Shown: positions 23,558-33,324, counted from the first letter of the stretch. The stretch is DNA of 64,000 bases from an uncultured Pelagibacteraceae bacterium (GCA_902634305.1 CACPJJ010000001.1:1-64000), one strand, 5' to 3'. The notes: generated by a model from the letters alone, not told the origin. Program-made: numbers and translations.

Positions 23558-24304
23558 ATGCATCAATTCGATCTTAAAAATAAAACAGCAATTATAACTG
23601 GTGGAGCCCAAGGTTTTGGCCTGGAGATAGCAAAAAAATTCTTACAATGCGGATCGAAAGTTTTTATATGGGATATTGACGAAAAAGAATTATCGAAAGC
23701 AACTAAACAAATTAACAATCCAAATTTAAATTATAATGTTGTTAATGTATCAAGCTATGATCAAATTGAAAAAACTGTGACCGATATATTATCAAATAAT
23801 AAAATTGATATATTAATTAATAACGCTGGCATTACTGGCCCAACCGCTGAACTTTGGAATTATGACATTAATGACTGGAAATCTATTATAGATATAAATC
23901 TTCATGGTACATTTTATTGTTGTAAATTTATAGTTCCGCACATGATAAAAAACAATTATGGAAGAATTGTAAATATAGCTTCTGTTGCTGGAAAAGATGG
24001 TAATGCAAATGCAAGCGCTTATAGTTCTGCTAAAGCTGGAGTTATAGGGCTAACAAAATCTTTAGGTAAAGAATTGGCAAAATATAACATCGCTGTAAAC
24101 GCCATTACACCAGCTGGTGCAAAGACAAAAATTTTAGATCAAATGTCAAAAGAGCATGTTGCGTGGATGCTTTCAAAGGTTCCTAGAGGACGTTTTTTAG
24201 AATTAAATGAACTTACTTCCATGGTTTGTTGGTTGTCATCTGAGGAAAATTCTTTTTCTACTGCGGCAATATTTGATATAAGCGGCGGAAGATCTACATA
24301 TTAA
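23558..24304 (+). CDS. Short-chain dehydrogenase/reductase (FabG-like)
   Basis: This is a 248-residue SDR with cofactor motif AIITGGAQGFGLEIAKKF (residues ~11-28). DIDEKEL after the second strand suggests NAD preference. NNAGITGP follows near 87, IVNIASVAG near 139, YSSAKAGVIGL (catalytic Y and K) near 154, and a C-terminal FDISGGRSTY. It lies six bases after the NCS1 permease and 13 before a DUF3047 gene. Its sequence differs clearly from the other SDR at 15869, so the two are not a recent duplication. The substrate is unknown. Confidence 0.85.
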   Translation: MHQFDLKNKTAIITGGAQGFGLEIAKKFLQCGSKVFIWDIDEKELSKATKQINNPNLNYNVVNVSSYDQIEKTVTDILSNNKIDILINNAGITGPTAELWNYDINDWKSIIDINLHGTFYCCKFIVPHMIKNNYGRIVNIASVAGKDGNANASAYSSAKAGVIGLTKSLGKELAKYNIAVNAITPAGAKTKILDQMSKEHVAWMLSKVPRGRFLELNELTSMVCWLSSEENSFSTAAIFDISGGRSTY

Positions 24305-24317
24305 ACAACAAAAAGTT

Positions 24318-24971
24318 ATGTTTAAAATTATAAATTATATATTTATATTTTCTTTATTATTTTCATCAGCTGGTTTAGCTAAGAAAGTAAATATATTTGA
24401 ATTTAATGAAAATGAACTATCCACATTAAAAGTTAGAAAAGTGAGAGGTGCAGATGCAAAAACTAACTATTCCTTAGGCGCAAATGAAAATGGTAAATTT
24501 TTACGTGCTGAGGCAAATAATTCAGCTTCTGGTCTTGGTAAAGAAATTAAAATAAATTTAAACGAGACACCATTTCTTAATATTACTTGGAAAATTGAAA
24601 AAGATTTGTTTGGAATAGATGAGAGCACTAAAAAAGGACATGATTATGCAGCTAGAGTGTTTGTAGTTAAAAAAACTGGCGCAACACCTCTATCAAATAG
24701 AGCCATGAATTATGTTTTTTCGAGTAATAATGATGTTGATGCTTATCATCCAAGTCCGTTTACAAAAAAATCTATAGACTATGTTTTATCAACAACAAAA
24801 GAAAATTTAAATGAATGGGTAACTGTAAAAGTAAATGTTAAAGAGCATTTTAAAAAATTTCATGATTTAGACTTAGATGAAATTAATGGTATTGCTATAA
24901 TGTCTGATACTGACAATTCCAAACTAAGCTCAATAGCATATTATCAAAACATATATTTCTCTTCAGAATAG
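24318..24971 (+). CDS. DUF3047-family exported protein
   Basis: The 217-residue protein has a signal peptide (FKIINYIFIFSLLFSSAGLA, cleaved near residue 21) and a beta-sandwich-like body. DUF3047 features are visible: LNITWKIEKDLFGIDESTKKGHDYAARVFVV (near 90-120), MNYVFSSNN, and a C-terminal INGIAIMSDTDNS stretch. It is presumed periplasmic. No function has been assigned to the family as far as I know. It ends the plus-strand run that starts with dctP; the next genes are convergent. Confidence 0.75.
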   Translation: MFKIINYIFIFSLLFSSAGLAKKVNIFEFNENELSTLKVRKVRGADAKTNYSLGANENGKFLRAEANNSASGLGKEIKINLNETPFLNITWKIEKDLFGIDESTKKGHDYAARVFVVKKTGATPLSNRAMNYVFSSNNDVDAYHPSPFTKKSIDYVLSTTKENLNEWVTVKVNVKEHFKKFHDLDLDEINGIAIMSDTDNSKLSSIAYYQNIYFSSE

Positions 24972-25112
24972 CTATAGTTTTAGATATTTTTTTAAACCAA
25001 AACTTACAAAGGAAAGTATTATTGCAGCTAAAACATCTTCAATTGGTCTTGCTGTCGGATAACCATAATTCCAAAGAATTACTCCAATTAACCAAATAAT
25101 ATAAATTTTCAT
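24972..25112 (-). CDS. 46-residue small membrane peptide
   Basis: The frame starts at ATG 25110-25112 and stops at TAG 24972-24974, touching the end of the DUF3047 gene. The peptide has a hydrophobic N-terminal helix (IYIIWLIGVILWNYGYP), a polar turn TARPIEDV and a second hydrophobic helix (LAAIILSFVSFGL) ending KKYLKL. It begins 17 bases after the uracil-DNA glycosylase stop and reads in the same direction. No family is recognised. The two well-formed helices and the fit in the gap support a genuine small protein. Confidence 0.5.
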   Translation of the reverse strand: MKIYIIWLIGVILWNYGYPTARPIEDVLAAIILSFVSFGLKKYLKL

Positions 25113-25128
25113 TAATTTACATTAATAT

Positions 25129-25815
25129 TTATTTAGTTAATTTTAAAACTTTTTTTAGAAGAGTGGTCATTTTTTTCTCATCAATTCTTCCAGTGTTTAC
25201 ATTTCTTGGACTTGGGTGATAACATCCAATTAATATTTTTTTATCAGGTAATTGATATTTTGCACCATGAGCAAAGATAAAATCTTTATTTTTTAAAAAA
25301 AAAGTTTTTTGATAAAACTGAATACATGCATCAAAGGCTATTTTACCTAAGGCAATAATAATTTTAACATTTTTAAGTAAATCTATTTCTTCTTTAAAAT
25401 AGTTAAAACAAGTTTTAAGTTCTTCAAAAGTAGGTTTGTCCCCTGGTGGTACACATTTTAAAGCTGTTGTAATATATGAATTATAAAGTTTTAAACCATC
25501 ATTTTTACTTTCAGAAGTTGATTTATTTGACATTTTTACTTTATGTAAGCATTTATATAAAAATTCAGCAGACCTATCACCTGTAAAAACTCTGCCAGTT
25601 CTATTTCCTCCGTGTGCTGCTGGTGCAAGCCCAACCAATAGAATTTTACCATTTAAATCTCCAAATCCGGTTATAGGTTTTCCCCAGTAATTTTCATTTA
25701 TATATTGCTTCCTTTTTTCTTTTGCAATTTTTTCTCTAAAATTTTTAAGTCTTTTACATTTTTTGCACGCAATAATTTTTTTGTTTAGGTTTATAAATTG
25801 ACTGTTTAAAGTCAT
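25129..25815 (-). CDS. Family 5 (UDGb-type) uracil-DNA glycosylase
   Basis: This repair enzyme removes uracil from DNA and holds an Fe-S cluster. Two cysteines lie at the N-terminus (CKKCKRL, residues 17-20) and two more in ALKCVPPGDKPTFEELKTC near residues 118-136. The active-site motif GLAPAAHGGNRTGRVFTGD (~78-96) is characteristic of family 5, as is the C-terminal GCYHPSPRNVNTGR near 196-209. The length of 228 residues is normal. The DUF1289 gene lies directly upstream, four bases away. A dedicated deaminated-base glycosylase makes sense in a small AT-rich genome. Confidence 0.85.
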   Translation of the reverse strand: MTLNSQFINLNKKIIACKKCKRLKNFREKIAKEKRKQYINENYWGKPITGFGDLNGKILLVGLAPAAHGGNRTGRVFTGDRSAEFLYKCLHKVKMSNKSTSESKNDGLKLYNSYITTALKCVPPGDKPTFEELKTCFNYFKEEIDLLKNVKIIIALGKIAFDACIQFYQKTFFLKNKDFIFAHGAKYQLPDKKILIGCYHPSPRNVNTGRIDEKKMTTLLKKVLKLTK

Positions 25816-25818
25816 TTT

Positions 25819-26067
25819 TTATTTAAGATTTTGTTTTTTGAACAAAGATATGCCACTCTTAATCTTATGATTATATGACTCTTTAAAGCTTTCTAATTGC
25901 CAGCCTTTTAATCTACTTTCTATTTCTTGAATATTATTTTTTTTCCATTCGTCGGTAGTTTTTTCATCCTTCCACATTTTTTTATCTTCATTACTTCTTC
26001 CACAGCCATAACAATAACCCGAAACTGGGTCTGTCTTACAAATACTTATACAAGGTGAAATAATCAT
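25819..26067 (-). CDS. DUF1289 domain protein
   Basis: This 82-residue protein has the DUF1289 cysteine pattern SPCISICKTDPVSGYCYGCGRSNEDKKMW at residues 4-32. It may bind zinc or an Fe-S cluster. A basic helical tail ending KSGISLFKKQNLK follows. It lies just upstream of the uracil-DNA glycosylase in the same direction, suggesting co-expression. Its function is unknown. It is divergent from the tRNA-Leu/tig region. Confidence 0.85.
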   Translation of the reverse strand: MIISPCISICKTDPVSGYCYGCGRSNEDKKMWKDEKTTDEWKKNNIQEIESRLKGWQLESFKESYNHKIKSGISLFKKQNLK

Positions 26068-26146
26068 TTTTTATATATTTATCATGTTTTACACTATTAT
26101 TCTAATTGGACAAATGAGATCTATAATATATAAAACCTTTTAAATT

Positions 26147-26231
26147 GGGCGAGTGGCGGAATTGGTAGACGCGTTGGTCTTAGGAACCAATAGTGCAAGC
26201 TGTGAAGGTTCGAGTCCTTTCTCGCCTACCA
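26147..26231 (+). tRNA. tRNA-Leu (anticodon UAG)
   Basis: A full cloverleaf is visible with acceptor GGGCGAG paired to CTCGCCT (one G-T pair). The D-arm contains GGTAGACGC, the anticodon stem TTGGT/ACCAA encloses loop CTTAGGA (TAG), and a long class II variable arm precedes the GGTTCGAGTCC T-arm. CCA is encoded at 26229-26231. It lies nine bases before the tig start. Confidence 0.97.
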
Positions 26232-26240
26232 TAATATTTT

Positions 26241-27680
26241 ATGAAAGTTACAGTAGAAAATAAAAAAGGGTTAAACAAAGATTTAAAAGTTTTTATAGAT
26301 AAAAAAACTATTTCTTCATACATGGATGAAAAATATGAAGAAGTTAAAAATACAGTAACTCTAAAAGGTTTCCGTCCAGGGAAAGTACCTAAGGAAATTT
26401 TAAAAAAACAATTTGGTCAAGCTATATTTGGCGAAGTATTAAACAAAGTTTTAAAGGACACTAGCACCAAAGCTCTCCAAGAAAACAAAATAAAGCCTGC
26501 TGGTCAACCCAAAATTGATTTAAAAACTTATGGTGAAGATAAAGACCTCGAGTATATAATTTCGGTAACCGAACTACCAAAGATTGATATTAAGAGTTTA
26601 GAAAATATTAAATTTGATGAATTTAAAGTTAAAATAGATGACAAAGAAGTAGATAAAAGAATAAAAGATATTGCAAAATCTCAAAAAAATTTTGAAGAGA
26701 AAGATCCTGCTAAAATAGCTAATGAAGGAGATCTCGTTGTTTTTGATTATAAAGCCACTATAGATGGAAAAGAATTTAAAGGTAACGAAGGTAAAAATAC
26801 ACAGCTCGAATTAGGAAAAGATTTATTCATTAAAGGTTTTGATAAACAACTTTTAAAAGTTAAAAAAAGTGATGAAGCCAAAGTAGAAGTTAATTTACCA
26901 GATAATTTTCCAGAAAAAGAACTTGTTGGAAAGAAAGCTATTTTTGTATGTAAAATTCAATCTGTAAAAAAATTAAAAGAAACAAAGATAGATGATGATT
27001 TTGCAAAAAATCTTGGAGCAAAAGATTTAAATAATTTAAAAGAATTAATAACCAAACAAATTAATGAAGAATATAAAAATTCTCTTGACGCTTTAAGCAG
27101 TAGACAGTTATTAGAACAAATTGATAAAATTAAAATAGATGAAATCCCCGAAAATCTAAAAGAACAAGAAATAAAAATTCTTTCTCAAGGGATGAAAGAA
27201 GAAGAATTAAAAAAAAATAAAAAAGATTTAGAAAAACAAGCTATCAAAAGAATTAAAACAGGATTAATACTAAATGAATTTGGTGAGCAAAATAAAATAA
27301 ATATAAGTGAGCAAGAAATGCAAGCTGAAATCCAGAAACAACTTAGAATGATGCCTGGTCAAGAAAAAATGTTACAAGAATATTATCAAAGTAATCCTTC
27401 TGTCATAGGTAATCTTAGAGGTCAATTATATGAAGAAAAAATTTTAAAAGAAATTAAGTTAAAAGCTAAGTCAAATTTAAAAGAAATTACAAAAGATGAA
27501 GCTGAAAAAATTTTAAAAGAAGAAAACGAAAAGCATATGAAGGAACAACACCCACACGACCATGATCATGATCGTTCTGTAAATGACAAAACATCTTCAT
27601 CTAAAAAAGTATCAAGCCCTGAAATAACAAAAACTACAGCGAAGAAATCAACAAAAGTAAAAAAAGTTAGCAAAAAGTAA
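26241..27680 (+). CDS. tig: Trigger factor, ribosome-associated chaperone and prolyl isomerase
   Basis: The N-terminal ribosome-binding domain carries the signature [19 protein letters not shown] near residues 39-57. A PPIase (FKBP-like) domain follows from about 150 to 240 ([19 protein letters not shown]), then a helical C-terminal chaperone domain. The length of 479 residues is somewhat long. The extra tail is highly charged and includes an H/D run (HPHDHDHD near 449-456) and a Lys/Ser/Thr-rich end. The gene directly follows tRNA-Leu and precedes clpP-clpX-lon, the standard proteostasis order. The tRNA and mRNA may be cotranscribed. Confidence 0.95.
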   Translation: MKVTVENKKGLNKDLKVFIDKKTISSYMDEKYEEVKNTVTLKGFRPGKVPKEILKKQFGQAIFGEVLNKVLKDTSTKALQENKIKPAGQPKIDLKTYGEDKDLEYIISVTELPKIDIKSLENIKFDEFKVKIDDKEVDKRIKDIAKSQKNFEEKDPAKIANEGDLVVFDYKATIDGKEFKGNEGKNTQLELGKDLFIKGFDKQLLKVKKSDEAKVEVNLPDNFPEKELVGKKAIFVCKIQSVKKLKETKIDDDFAKNLGAKDLNNLKELITKQINEEYKNSLDALSSRQLLEQIDKIKIDEIPENLKEQEIKILSQGMKEEELKKNKKDLEKQAIKRIKTGLILNEFGEQNKINISEQEMQAEIQKQLRMMPGQEKMLQEYYQSNPSVIGNLRGQLYEEKILKEIKLKAKSNLKEITKDEAEKILKEENEKHMKEQHPHDHDHDRSVNDKTSSSKKVSSPEITKTTAKKSTKVKKVSKK

Positions 27681-27712
27681 TCACAAGTTGTATAAGTATA
27701 ACGAATCGACTT

Positions 27713-28321
27713 ATGAATAAAATACCAGAACATCTTAATAATTTAATCCCAATGGTTGTTGAACAATCAAGTAGAGGTGAGAGAGCCTACGATATATATT
27801 CAAGATTGTTAAAAGAGAGAGTGGTTTTTGTTGTAGGACCAATAAACGATAACGTTGCATCATTAATAACTGCACAACTTCTCTTTCTAGAATCTGAAGA
27901 TCCAAAAAAAGAAATTTCTCTTTATATAAATAGTCCAGGAGGTTTAGTCACCGCTGGTTTAGGAATTTATGACACGATGCAATATATTAAACCTGATGTT
28001 TCAACTTTGTGCATAGGGCAAGCAGCAAGTATGGGGTCTTTTTTATTAGCTGCTGGAACTAAAGGAAAAAGGTTTTCTTTACCTAACTCTAGAATTATGG
28101 TTCACCAACCCTCAGCAGGTTTTCAGGGCCAAGCAACTGATATTGAAATTCATGCAAATGAAGTTCTATCTTTAAAGAAAAGATTAAATGAAATTTATTC
28201 AAAGCATACAAATAAAACACCTGATGAAATCAAAACTGCTCTTGAGAGAGATAATTTTATGAGTCCTGAAACAGCAAAAGAGTTTGGACTTATAGATAAA
28301 GTAGTGGTTAATAGAGGATAA
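27713..28321 (+). CDS. clpP: ATP-dependent Clp protease proteolytic subunit
   Basis: This 202-residue serine peptidase forms the ClpP tetradecamer and works with ClpX encoded next. The catalytic serine is in [14 protein letters not shown] near residues 102-115. The histidine is in [16 protein letters not shown] near 127-142, and the family strand [10 protein letters not shown] is present at 66-75. Length and alignment are normal, so ATG 27713 is an acceptable start. The gap from tig is 32 bases. Confidence 0.97.
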   Translation: MNKIPEHLNNLIPMVVEQSSRGERAYDIYSRLLKERVVFVVGPINDNVASLITAQLLFLESEDPKKEISLYINSPGGLVTAGLGIYDTMQYIKPDVSTLCIGQAASMGSFLLAAGTKGKRFSLPNSRIMVHQPSAGFQGQATDIEIHANEVLSLKKRLNEIYSKHTNKTPDEIKTALERDNFMSPETAKEFGLIDKVVVNRG

Positions 28322-28409
28322 ATTACTATATATAGTTTTTCCACAACCTATACTTGATTAGCCTGAGTCAAATGTAATAAAGTAACCAAGTTGATTCGAA
28401 ATAAAAATT

Positions 28410-29675
28410 ATGAGCACAAACAATAAAAATATTCTTTACTGTTCTTTTTGTGGCAAAAGCCAACACGAAGTTAGAAAACTTATCGCAGGCCCTACTGTAT
28501 TCATTTGCGATGAATGTGTTGAATTATGCATGGACATTATTAAAGAAGAAAATAAAGACACATTTGTTAAACACCAAGATGGCTTACCATCTCCTAAAGA
28601 AATTTGTAAAGTTTTAGATGACTATGTTATTGGTCAAAATTATGCGAAAAAAGTTTTATCTGTTGCTGTGCACAATCATTACAAAAGACTTAATTATGAA
28701 AACAAAACAAGCAAAACAGTTGAACTTGCAAAATCAAATATTTTATTACTTGGTCCAACAGGCTGTGGTAAAACTCTATTAGCTCAAACTTTAGCCAGAA
28801 TTTTGGATGTACCATTCACAATGGCTGACGCTACTACTTTAACAGAGGCCGGATACGTTGGTGAAGATGTTGAAAATATTATTTTAAAACTTTTACAGGC
28901 AGCTGACTACAATGTAGAAAAAGCTCAAAGAGGCATCGTATATATTGATGAGGTTGATAAAATAAGTAGAAAATCAGAAAATCCATCAATTACAAGAGAT
29001 GTTTCCGGTGAAGGCGTTCAACAGGCTTTGCTAAAAATAATGGAAGGCACTATTGCCAGTGTACCTCCACAAGGTGGAAGAAAACACCCACAGCAAGAAT
29101 TTTTACAAGTTGATACAACCAATATATTATTTATTTGTGGAGGAGCTTTTGCAGGTTTAGACAAAATAATTTCGCAAAGAGATAAAGGATCATCAATAGG
29201 ATTTGGTGCTGAAGTAAAAAGTGTTGCCGATAAAAAAATAGGTGAATGGATGAAGGGTCTTGAACCAGAAGATTTATTAAAATATGGTTTAATACCAGAA
29301 TTTATAGGAAGACTACCAATAAATGCAACATTAGAAGATTTGGATGAAAAATCTTTAATAAAAATATTAGTTGAACCAAAAAACTCTTTAATCAAACAAT
29401 ACAAAGAATTGTTTAAATTAGAAGGGGTTAAACTATCTTTTAAAGATAATGCAGTAAAAGAAATTGCACAAAAGGCAATTAATAAAAAAACTGGAGCCAG
29501 AGGGTTGAGGTCAATTTTAGAAAATATACTTTTGAAAACTATGTTTGATTTACCAGGTCAAGAAGATATTGAAGAAGTTATTATTGATGCAGGTGCGGCC
29601 AAAGGTCAAAATGATCCAATAATAATACATGGTAAGGAAGCCAAATCTAAGGCAGAAAAAACATCAGCAGCTTAA
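28410..29675 (+). CDS. clpX: Clp protease ATPase subunit ClpX
   Basis: This 421-residue AAA+ unfoldase has an N-terminal zinc-binding domain ([11 protein letters not shown]...CDECVELC, residues ~12-43). Walker A is [14 protein letters not shown] near 116, Walker B is [10 protein letters not shown] near 179, and the IGF loop for ClpP docking sits near 270 (SSIGFGAEV). The sensor-2 [10 protein letters not shown] segment is near the C-terminus. An 88-base gap separates it from clpP, enough to hold its own promoter, though no clear box was seen. Confidence 0.97.
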   Translation: MSTNNKNILYCSFCGKSQHEVRKLIAGPTVFICDECVELCMDIIKEENKDTFVKHQDGLPSPKEICKVLDDYVIGQNYAKKVLSVAVHNHYKRLNYENKTSKTVELAKSNILLLGPTGCGKTLLAQTLARILDVPFTMADATTLTEAGYVGEDVENIILKLLQAADYNVEKAQRGIVYIDEVDKISRKSENPSITRDVSGEGVQQALLKIMEGTIASVPPQGGRKHPQQEFLQVDTTNILFICGGAFAGLDKIISQRDKGSSIGFGAEVKSVADKKIGEWMKGLEPEDLLKYGLIPEFIGRLPINATLEDLDEKSLIKILVEPKNSLIKQYKELFKLEGVKLSFKDNAVKEIAQKAINKKTGARGLRSILENILLKTMFDLPGQEDIEEVIIDAGAAKGQNDPIIIHGKEAKSKAEKTSAA

Positions 29676-29736
29676 ATACTTGTAATAAGCTAAAATTTTC
29701 TATTGCAAAATTCAATATAATATCCATATTTAGGAG

Positions 29737-32124
29737 ATGGAAGTTAAACACACATCTCCACTTTTACCCCTTAGGGACATAATAGTTTTTCCTAGTATGG
29801 TTATACCTTTGTTTGTAGGAAGAGATAAGTCTATCACAGCATTAAATGAAGTTATGAAAAATAATAAAAAAATTATTTTGGTAACTCAAAAAAATTCTGA
29901 AGTAGATGATCCTAAAAAGACAGACATATTTATGTATGGTTGTGAAAGCAACATATTACAGCTTTTAAAATTACCTGACGGTACTGTAAAAGTTTTGGTA
30001 GAAGGAATTAAGAGAGTAAAAATACTTGATTTTAAAGATGATGCCAAATTTATCACCTGCTCATACGAACACATAAATGATATAATTTCAAAAGATGAAG
30101 ATTTAACTCCTTTATCAATTACAGCGATAAGAAGATTAGAAAAATTAACATCAATAAATAAAAAAATATCTTCTGAAGTAATTTCAAACATTAAAGAATT
30201 AAAAGATCCATCAAAAGTTGCAGACAATATAGCTTCTCATTTAAATTCTACAATTTCAGAAAAACAACAAATTTTTGAAACTCAGGACGTTAAAAAAAGG
30301 TTAAATGGCATTATTAAAATAATGGAGAATGAAACTAGCATAATTGGTGTTGAAAAAAGAATTAGAGGTAGAGTTAAAACTCAAATGGAAAAAACACAGA
30401 GGGAGTATTATTTAAATGAACAATTAAAAGCTATTCAAAAAGAATTAGGTGAAATTGAAGATGGTAAAGACGAAACATCTAATTTGAATAAATCAATTCA
30501 AAAAGCAAAAATGCCTAAAGAGGTCCAAAAAAAATGTTTATCTGAATTAAAAAAATTAAAAAATATGAGCCCTATGTCCGCTGAGGCCACTGTGGTCAGA
30601 AACTACCTAGATTGGATGATAGATCTACCATGGTACAAAAAAGATAAAATTGATATTGATTTAAATAAAGCCATGAAAACTCTTGATGATGATCATTATG
30701 GTTTAGAAAAAGTTAAAGAAAGAATAATTGAATTTTTAGCTGTTCAAAAAAGGATGGAAAAAATTAAAGGTCCAATACTATGTTTGATTGGCCCTCCAGG
30801 TGTAGGAAAAACTTCTTTAGGTAAATCTATTGCCAAAGCGACAAATAGACAATTTGTTAGAATGTCATTAGGCGGGGTAAGAGACGAAGCAGAAATAAGA
30901 GGTCACAGAAGAACATATATAGGTTCTTTACCAGGAAAAATAATTCAGCTTATGAAGAAAGCAGGAACAAAAAATCCTTTAATACTTCTAGATGAAATTG
31001 ATAAGGTGGGGAATGACTATAGAGGTGATCCTTCCTCAGCACTTCTTGAAGCCCTTGATCCAGAACAAAATACAAATTTTAATGATCATTATCTAGAAGT
31101 TGATTATGATCTTTCAGACGTAATGTTTGTTACTACAGCTAATACTTTAAATATATTGCCTCCATTACTAGACAGAATGGAAGTAATTAGAATACCTGGA
31201 TATACTGAAGACGAAAAAATTAATATAGCAAATAAATATTTGTTACCAAAACAAATAAAAGAAAATGGTGTGAAAGATGAAGAATTAAATATTACCGATG
31301 GTACAATTAAAGAAATTATAAGAAGCTACACAAGAGAGTCTGGAGTTAGAAATTTGGAAAGAGAAATATCTAAAGTTGCAAGAAAAGTAGTCAAAAAAGT
31401 AGTTAGTGGTGAAGAGAAAAAAGTAAATATTAATGATAATAATTTAAATGATTTTTTAGGTGTTAAAAAATTTAAGTATGGAGAGGTTGAGTCGGAGGAT
31501 AAAATAGGGATAGTAACTGGGTTAGCTTGGACCGAATTTGGGGGAGAAATTTTAAAAATAGAAACTGTCCATATGCCTGGTAAAGGTAGAATGCAAATAA
31601 CAGGAAAACTTGGCGATGTTATGCAAGAATCTGTAAAAGCTGCAAAATCATTTGTAAGATCAAAAAGTTTAGAGTACGGAATTATTCCACCATTATTTGA
31701 AAAAAAAGACTTTCATATTCACGTACCTGAAGGAGCAACTCCAAAAGATGGACCATCAGCTGGAATTGCAATGGTTACATCAATTGTTTCATCTATAACA
31801 AATAATCCAGTTCATAAACATATTGGAATGACAGGTGAAGTTACAATAACAGGTCAAGTTTTACCTATCGGTGGTTTAAAGGAAAAATTATTAGCAGCTC
31901 ATAGAGCAGGAATTAAACAAGTAATTATTCCAAAAGAAAACGAAAAAGATTTAGTTGATATTCCAAAGAAAGTTCGTGAAGATATAAAAATTTCTGTTGT
32001 AGAAAATGTTGATGAAGTTTTAAAAATAGCTCTCAAAAATGAATTAAAAAGAGTAGAGTGGACTGAAGTAGAAAATATTTCAAAAACTGACAAAGACCAA
32101 AAATCTCAAGCTAGCATTCAGTAA
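29737..32124 (+). CDS. lon: ATP-dependent Lon protease
   Basis: This 795-residue LonA protease has an N-terminal substrate domain (SPLLPLRDIIVFPSMVIPLF), an AAA+ module with Walker A GPPGVGKTSLGKS near residue 351 and ILLDEIDKVG near 418, and the C-terminal protease domain. The catalytic serine is in PKDGPSAGIAM near 675, with lysine in the following GGLKEKLLAAHRAG. An in-frame stop just upstream makes ATG 29737 the only good start. The AGGAG motif at 29732-29736 directly abuts that ATG, which is an unusually short spacing. tRNA-Val and tRNA-Asp follow. Confidence 0.97.
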   Translation: MEVKHTSPLLPLRDIIVFPSMVIPLFVGRDKSITALNEVMKNNKKIILVTQKNSEVDDPKKTDIFMYGCESNILQLLKLPDGTVKVLVEGIKRVKILDFKDDAKFITCSYEHINDIISKDEDLTPLSITAIRRLEKLTSINKKISSEVISNIKELKDPSKVADNIASHLNSTISEKQQIFETQDVKKRLNGIIKIMENETSIIGVEKRIRGRVKTQMEKTQREYYLNEQLKAIQKELGEIEDGKDETSNLNKSIQKAKMPKEVQKKCLSELKKLKNMSPMSAEATVVRNYLDWMIDLPWYKKDKIDIDLNKAMKTLDDDHYGLEKVKERIIEFLAVQKRMEKIKGPILCLIGPPGVGKTSLGKSIAKATNRQFVRMSLGGVRDEAEIRGHRRTYIGSLPGKIIQLMKKAGTKNPLILLDEIDKVGNDYRGDPSSALLEALDPEQNTNFNDHYLEVDYDLSDVMFVTTANTLNILPPLLDRMEVIRIPGYTEDEKINIANKYLLPKQIKENGVKDEELNITDGTIKEIIRSYTRESGVRNLEREISKVARKVVKKVVSGEEKKVNINDNNLNDFLGVKKFKYGEVESEDKIGIVTGLAWTEFGGEILKIETVHMPGKGRMQITGKLGDVMQESVKAAKSFVRSKSLEYGIIPPLFEKKDFHIHVPEGATPKDGPSAGIAMVTSIVSSITNNPVHKHIGMTGEVTITGQVLPIGGLKEKLLAAHRAGIKQVIIPKENEKDLVDIPKKVREDIKISVVENVDEVLKIALKNELKRVEWTEVENISKTDKDQKSQASIQ

Positions 32125-32172
32125 TAAACAATTTACATTAACTCTGCCTTGTTGTATTAGTAGCCTGTTTTT

Positions 32173-32248
32173 GGGCGGTTAGCTCAGTTGGTAGAGCATC
32201 TCGTTTACACCGAGGGGGTCAAAGGTTCGAGTCCTTTACTGCCCACCA
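32173..32248 (+). tRNA. tRNA-Val (anticodon UAC)
   Basis: The acceptor GGGCGGT pairs with ACTGCCC, the D-arm is GCTCAGTTGGTAGAGC, and the anticodon stem TCTCG/CGAGG encloses TTTACAC (TAC). The T-arm is AAAGGTTCGAGTCCTTT, and CCA is encoded at 32246-32248. It is separated by six bases from tRNA-Asp. Confidence 0.97.
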
Positions 32249-32254
32249 AAATAC

Positions 32255-32331
32255 GGGGGTGTAGCTCAGTTGGTTAGAGCGATCGCCTGTCACGCGATAG
32301 GTCGAGGGTTCGAGTCCCTTCACTCCCGCCA
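32255..32331 (+). tRNA. tRNA-Asp (anticodon GUC)
   Basis: The acceptor GGGGGTG pairs with CACTCCC (one G-T pair), the D-arm is GCTCAGTTGGTTAGAGC, and the anticodon loop is CTGTCAC (GTC). The T-arm is GAGGGTTCGAGTCCCTT, the discriminator is G, and CCA is encoded at 32329-32331. The spacing suggests a common transcript with tRNA-Val. Confidence 0.97.
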
Positions 32332-32427
32332 TTAAGTTGATATTTGTTATTATTAGTTACAAATACTCAATAAAATGTGACCTTAACTGCACTTTCATTT
32401 AGTTCAAAAGATTATATATAGAAATTG

Positions 32428-32796
32428 ATGCTTGCGGATTTTTTAAAAGATTATTTTTCAATTATTATTTTTTTAATAATAGCTTTGGGCTTAAGTTGTG
32501 TTTTTATTTTACTGAATTTATTATTATCTCCAAAAAATCCAGACCCTGAAAAACTTTCTTCATACGAATGTGGTTTTGAACCATTTAATGATTCTAGAAT
32601 GGAGTTTGATGTTAGATTCTACTTAGTAGCTATATTGTTTATTATTTTTGATTTAGAAATTGCTTTTTTATTTCCTTGGGCAATATCACTGGGTAATATC
32701 GGTTTTCTAGGCTTTATTTCAATGATGATATTTCTGTTTATTTTAACAGTAGGTTTTATTTATGAATGGAAAAAAGGTGCATTAGATTGGGAATAA
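32428..32796 (+). CDS. nuoA: NADH-quinone oxidoreductase subunit A
   Basis: This 122-residue membrane subunit of complex I has three helices. The family motif [43 protein letters not shown] lies at residues ~39-80 and includes the loop cysteine that moves between active and deactive states. ATG 32428 is preferred over the TTG one codon earlier. It opens a full 14-gene nuo operon in the standard alphaproteobacterial order, 97 bases after tRNA-Asp; the promoter should lie in that gap. Confidence 0.95.
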   Translation: MLADFLKDYFSIIIFLIIALGLSCVFILLNLLLSPKNPDPEKLSSYECGFEPFNDSRMEFDVRFYLVAILFIIFDLEIAFLFPWAISLGNIGFLGFISMMIFLFILTVGFIYEWKKGALDWE

Positions 32797-32799
32797 AAA

Positions 32800-33321
32800 A
32801 TGATAATTTCAGAAAAAGAAAAAAAAATACCAGATGAATTTAAGAAACTAGCTAAGGATTTTAGTGACAATGGTTTCATAACAACATCATTTGATAATTT
32901 AGTAAATTGGGCAAGAACCGGATCATTACATTGGATGACGTTTGGTCTTGCATGCTGTGCTGTTGAGATGATGCATACATCAATGCCAAGATATGATTTA
33001 GAAAGATTTGGAGCTGCACCAAGAGGGTCACCAAGACAATCTGATGTAATGATAGTTGCTGGAACTTTAACAAATAAAATGGCTCCCGCTTTAAGAAAAG
33101 TTTATGACCAAATGCCAGAGCCAAGATATGTTATATCAATGGGCAGTTGTGCAAATGGTGGAGGTTATTATCATTATTCTTATTCAGTTGTCAGAGGGTG
33201 TGATCGAATAGTTCCAGTAGATATTTATGTTCCTGGCTGTCCTCCCTCCGCAGAAGCACTTCTATATGGAGTATTACAACTTCAAAAAAAAATTCGAAAC
33301 AAAGGTTCTTTACAAAGATAA
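32800..33321 (+). CDS. nuoB: NADH-quinone oxidoreductase subunit B (cluster N2)
   Basis: NuoB (173 residues) holds the terminal [4Fe-4S] cluster N2 that reduces quinone. The ligand cysteines are visible in [11 protein letters not shown] near residues 49-59, [22 protein letters not shown] near 114-135, and [18 protein letters not shown] near 142-159. The gap from nuoA is only three bases. The length is normal for alphaproteobacteria. Confidence 0.97.
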   Translation: MIISEKEKKIPDEFKKLAKDFSDNGFITTSFDNLVNWARTGSLHWMTFGLACCAVEMMHTSMPRYDLERFGAAPRGSPRQSDVMIVAGTLTNKMAPALRKVYDQMPEPRYVISMGSCANGGGYYHYSYSVVRGCDRIVPVDIYVPGCPPSAEALLYGVLQLQKKIRNKGSLQR

Positions 33322-33324
33322 AGT

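Noticed and set aside
29679-29705. CTTG-N17-CTATTG upstream of lon as a heat-shock (sigma-32) promoter
   Set aside because: Only a partial match to the alphaproteobacterial consensus, and similar AT-rich matches are expected by chance here. Not strong enough to list.
32332-32427. Riboswitch or structured leader before nuoA
   Set aside because: The 96-bp gap is AT-rich with no stable long stems; it most likely just holds the nuo promoter.
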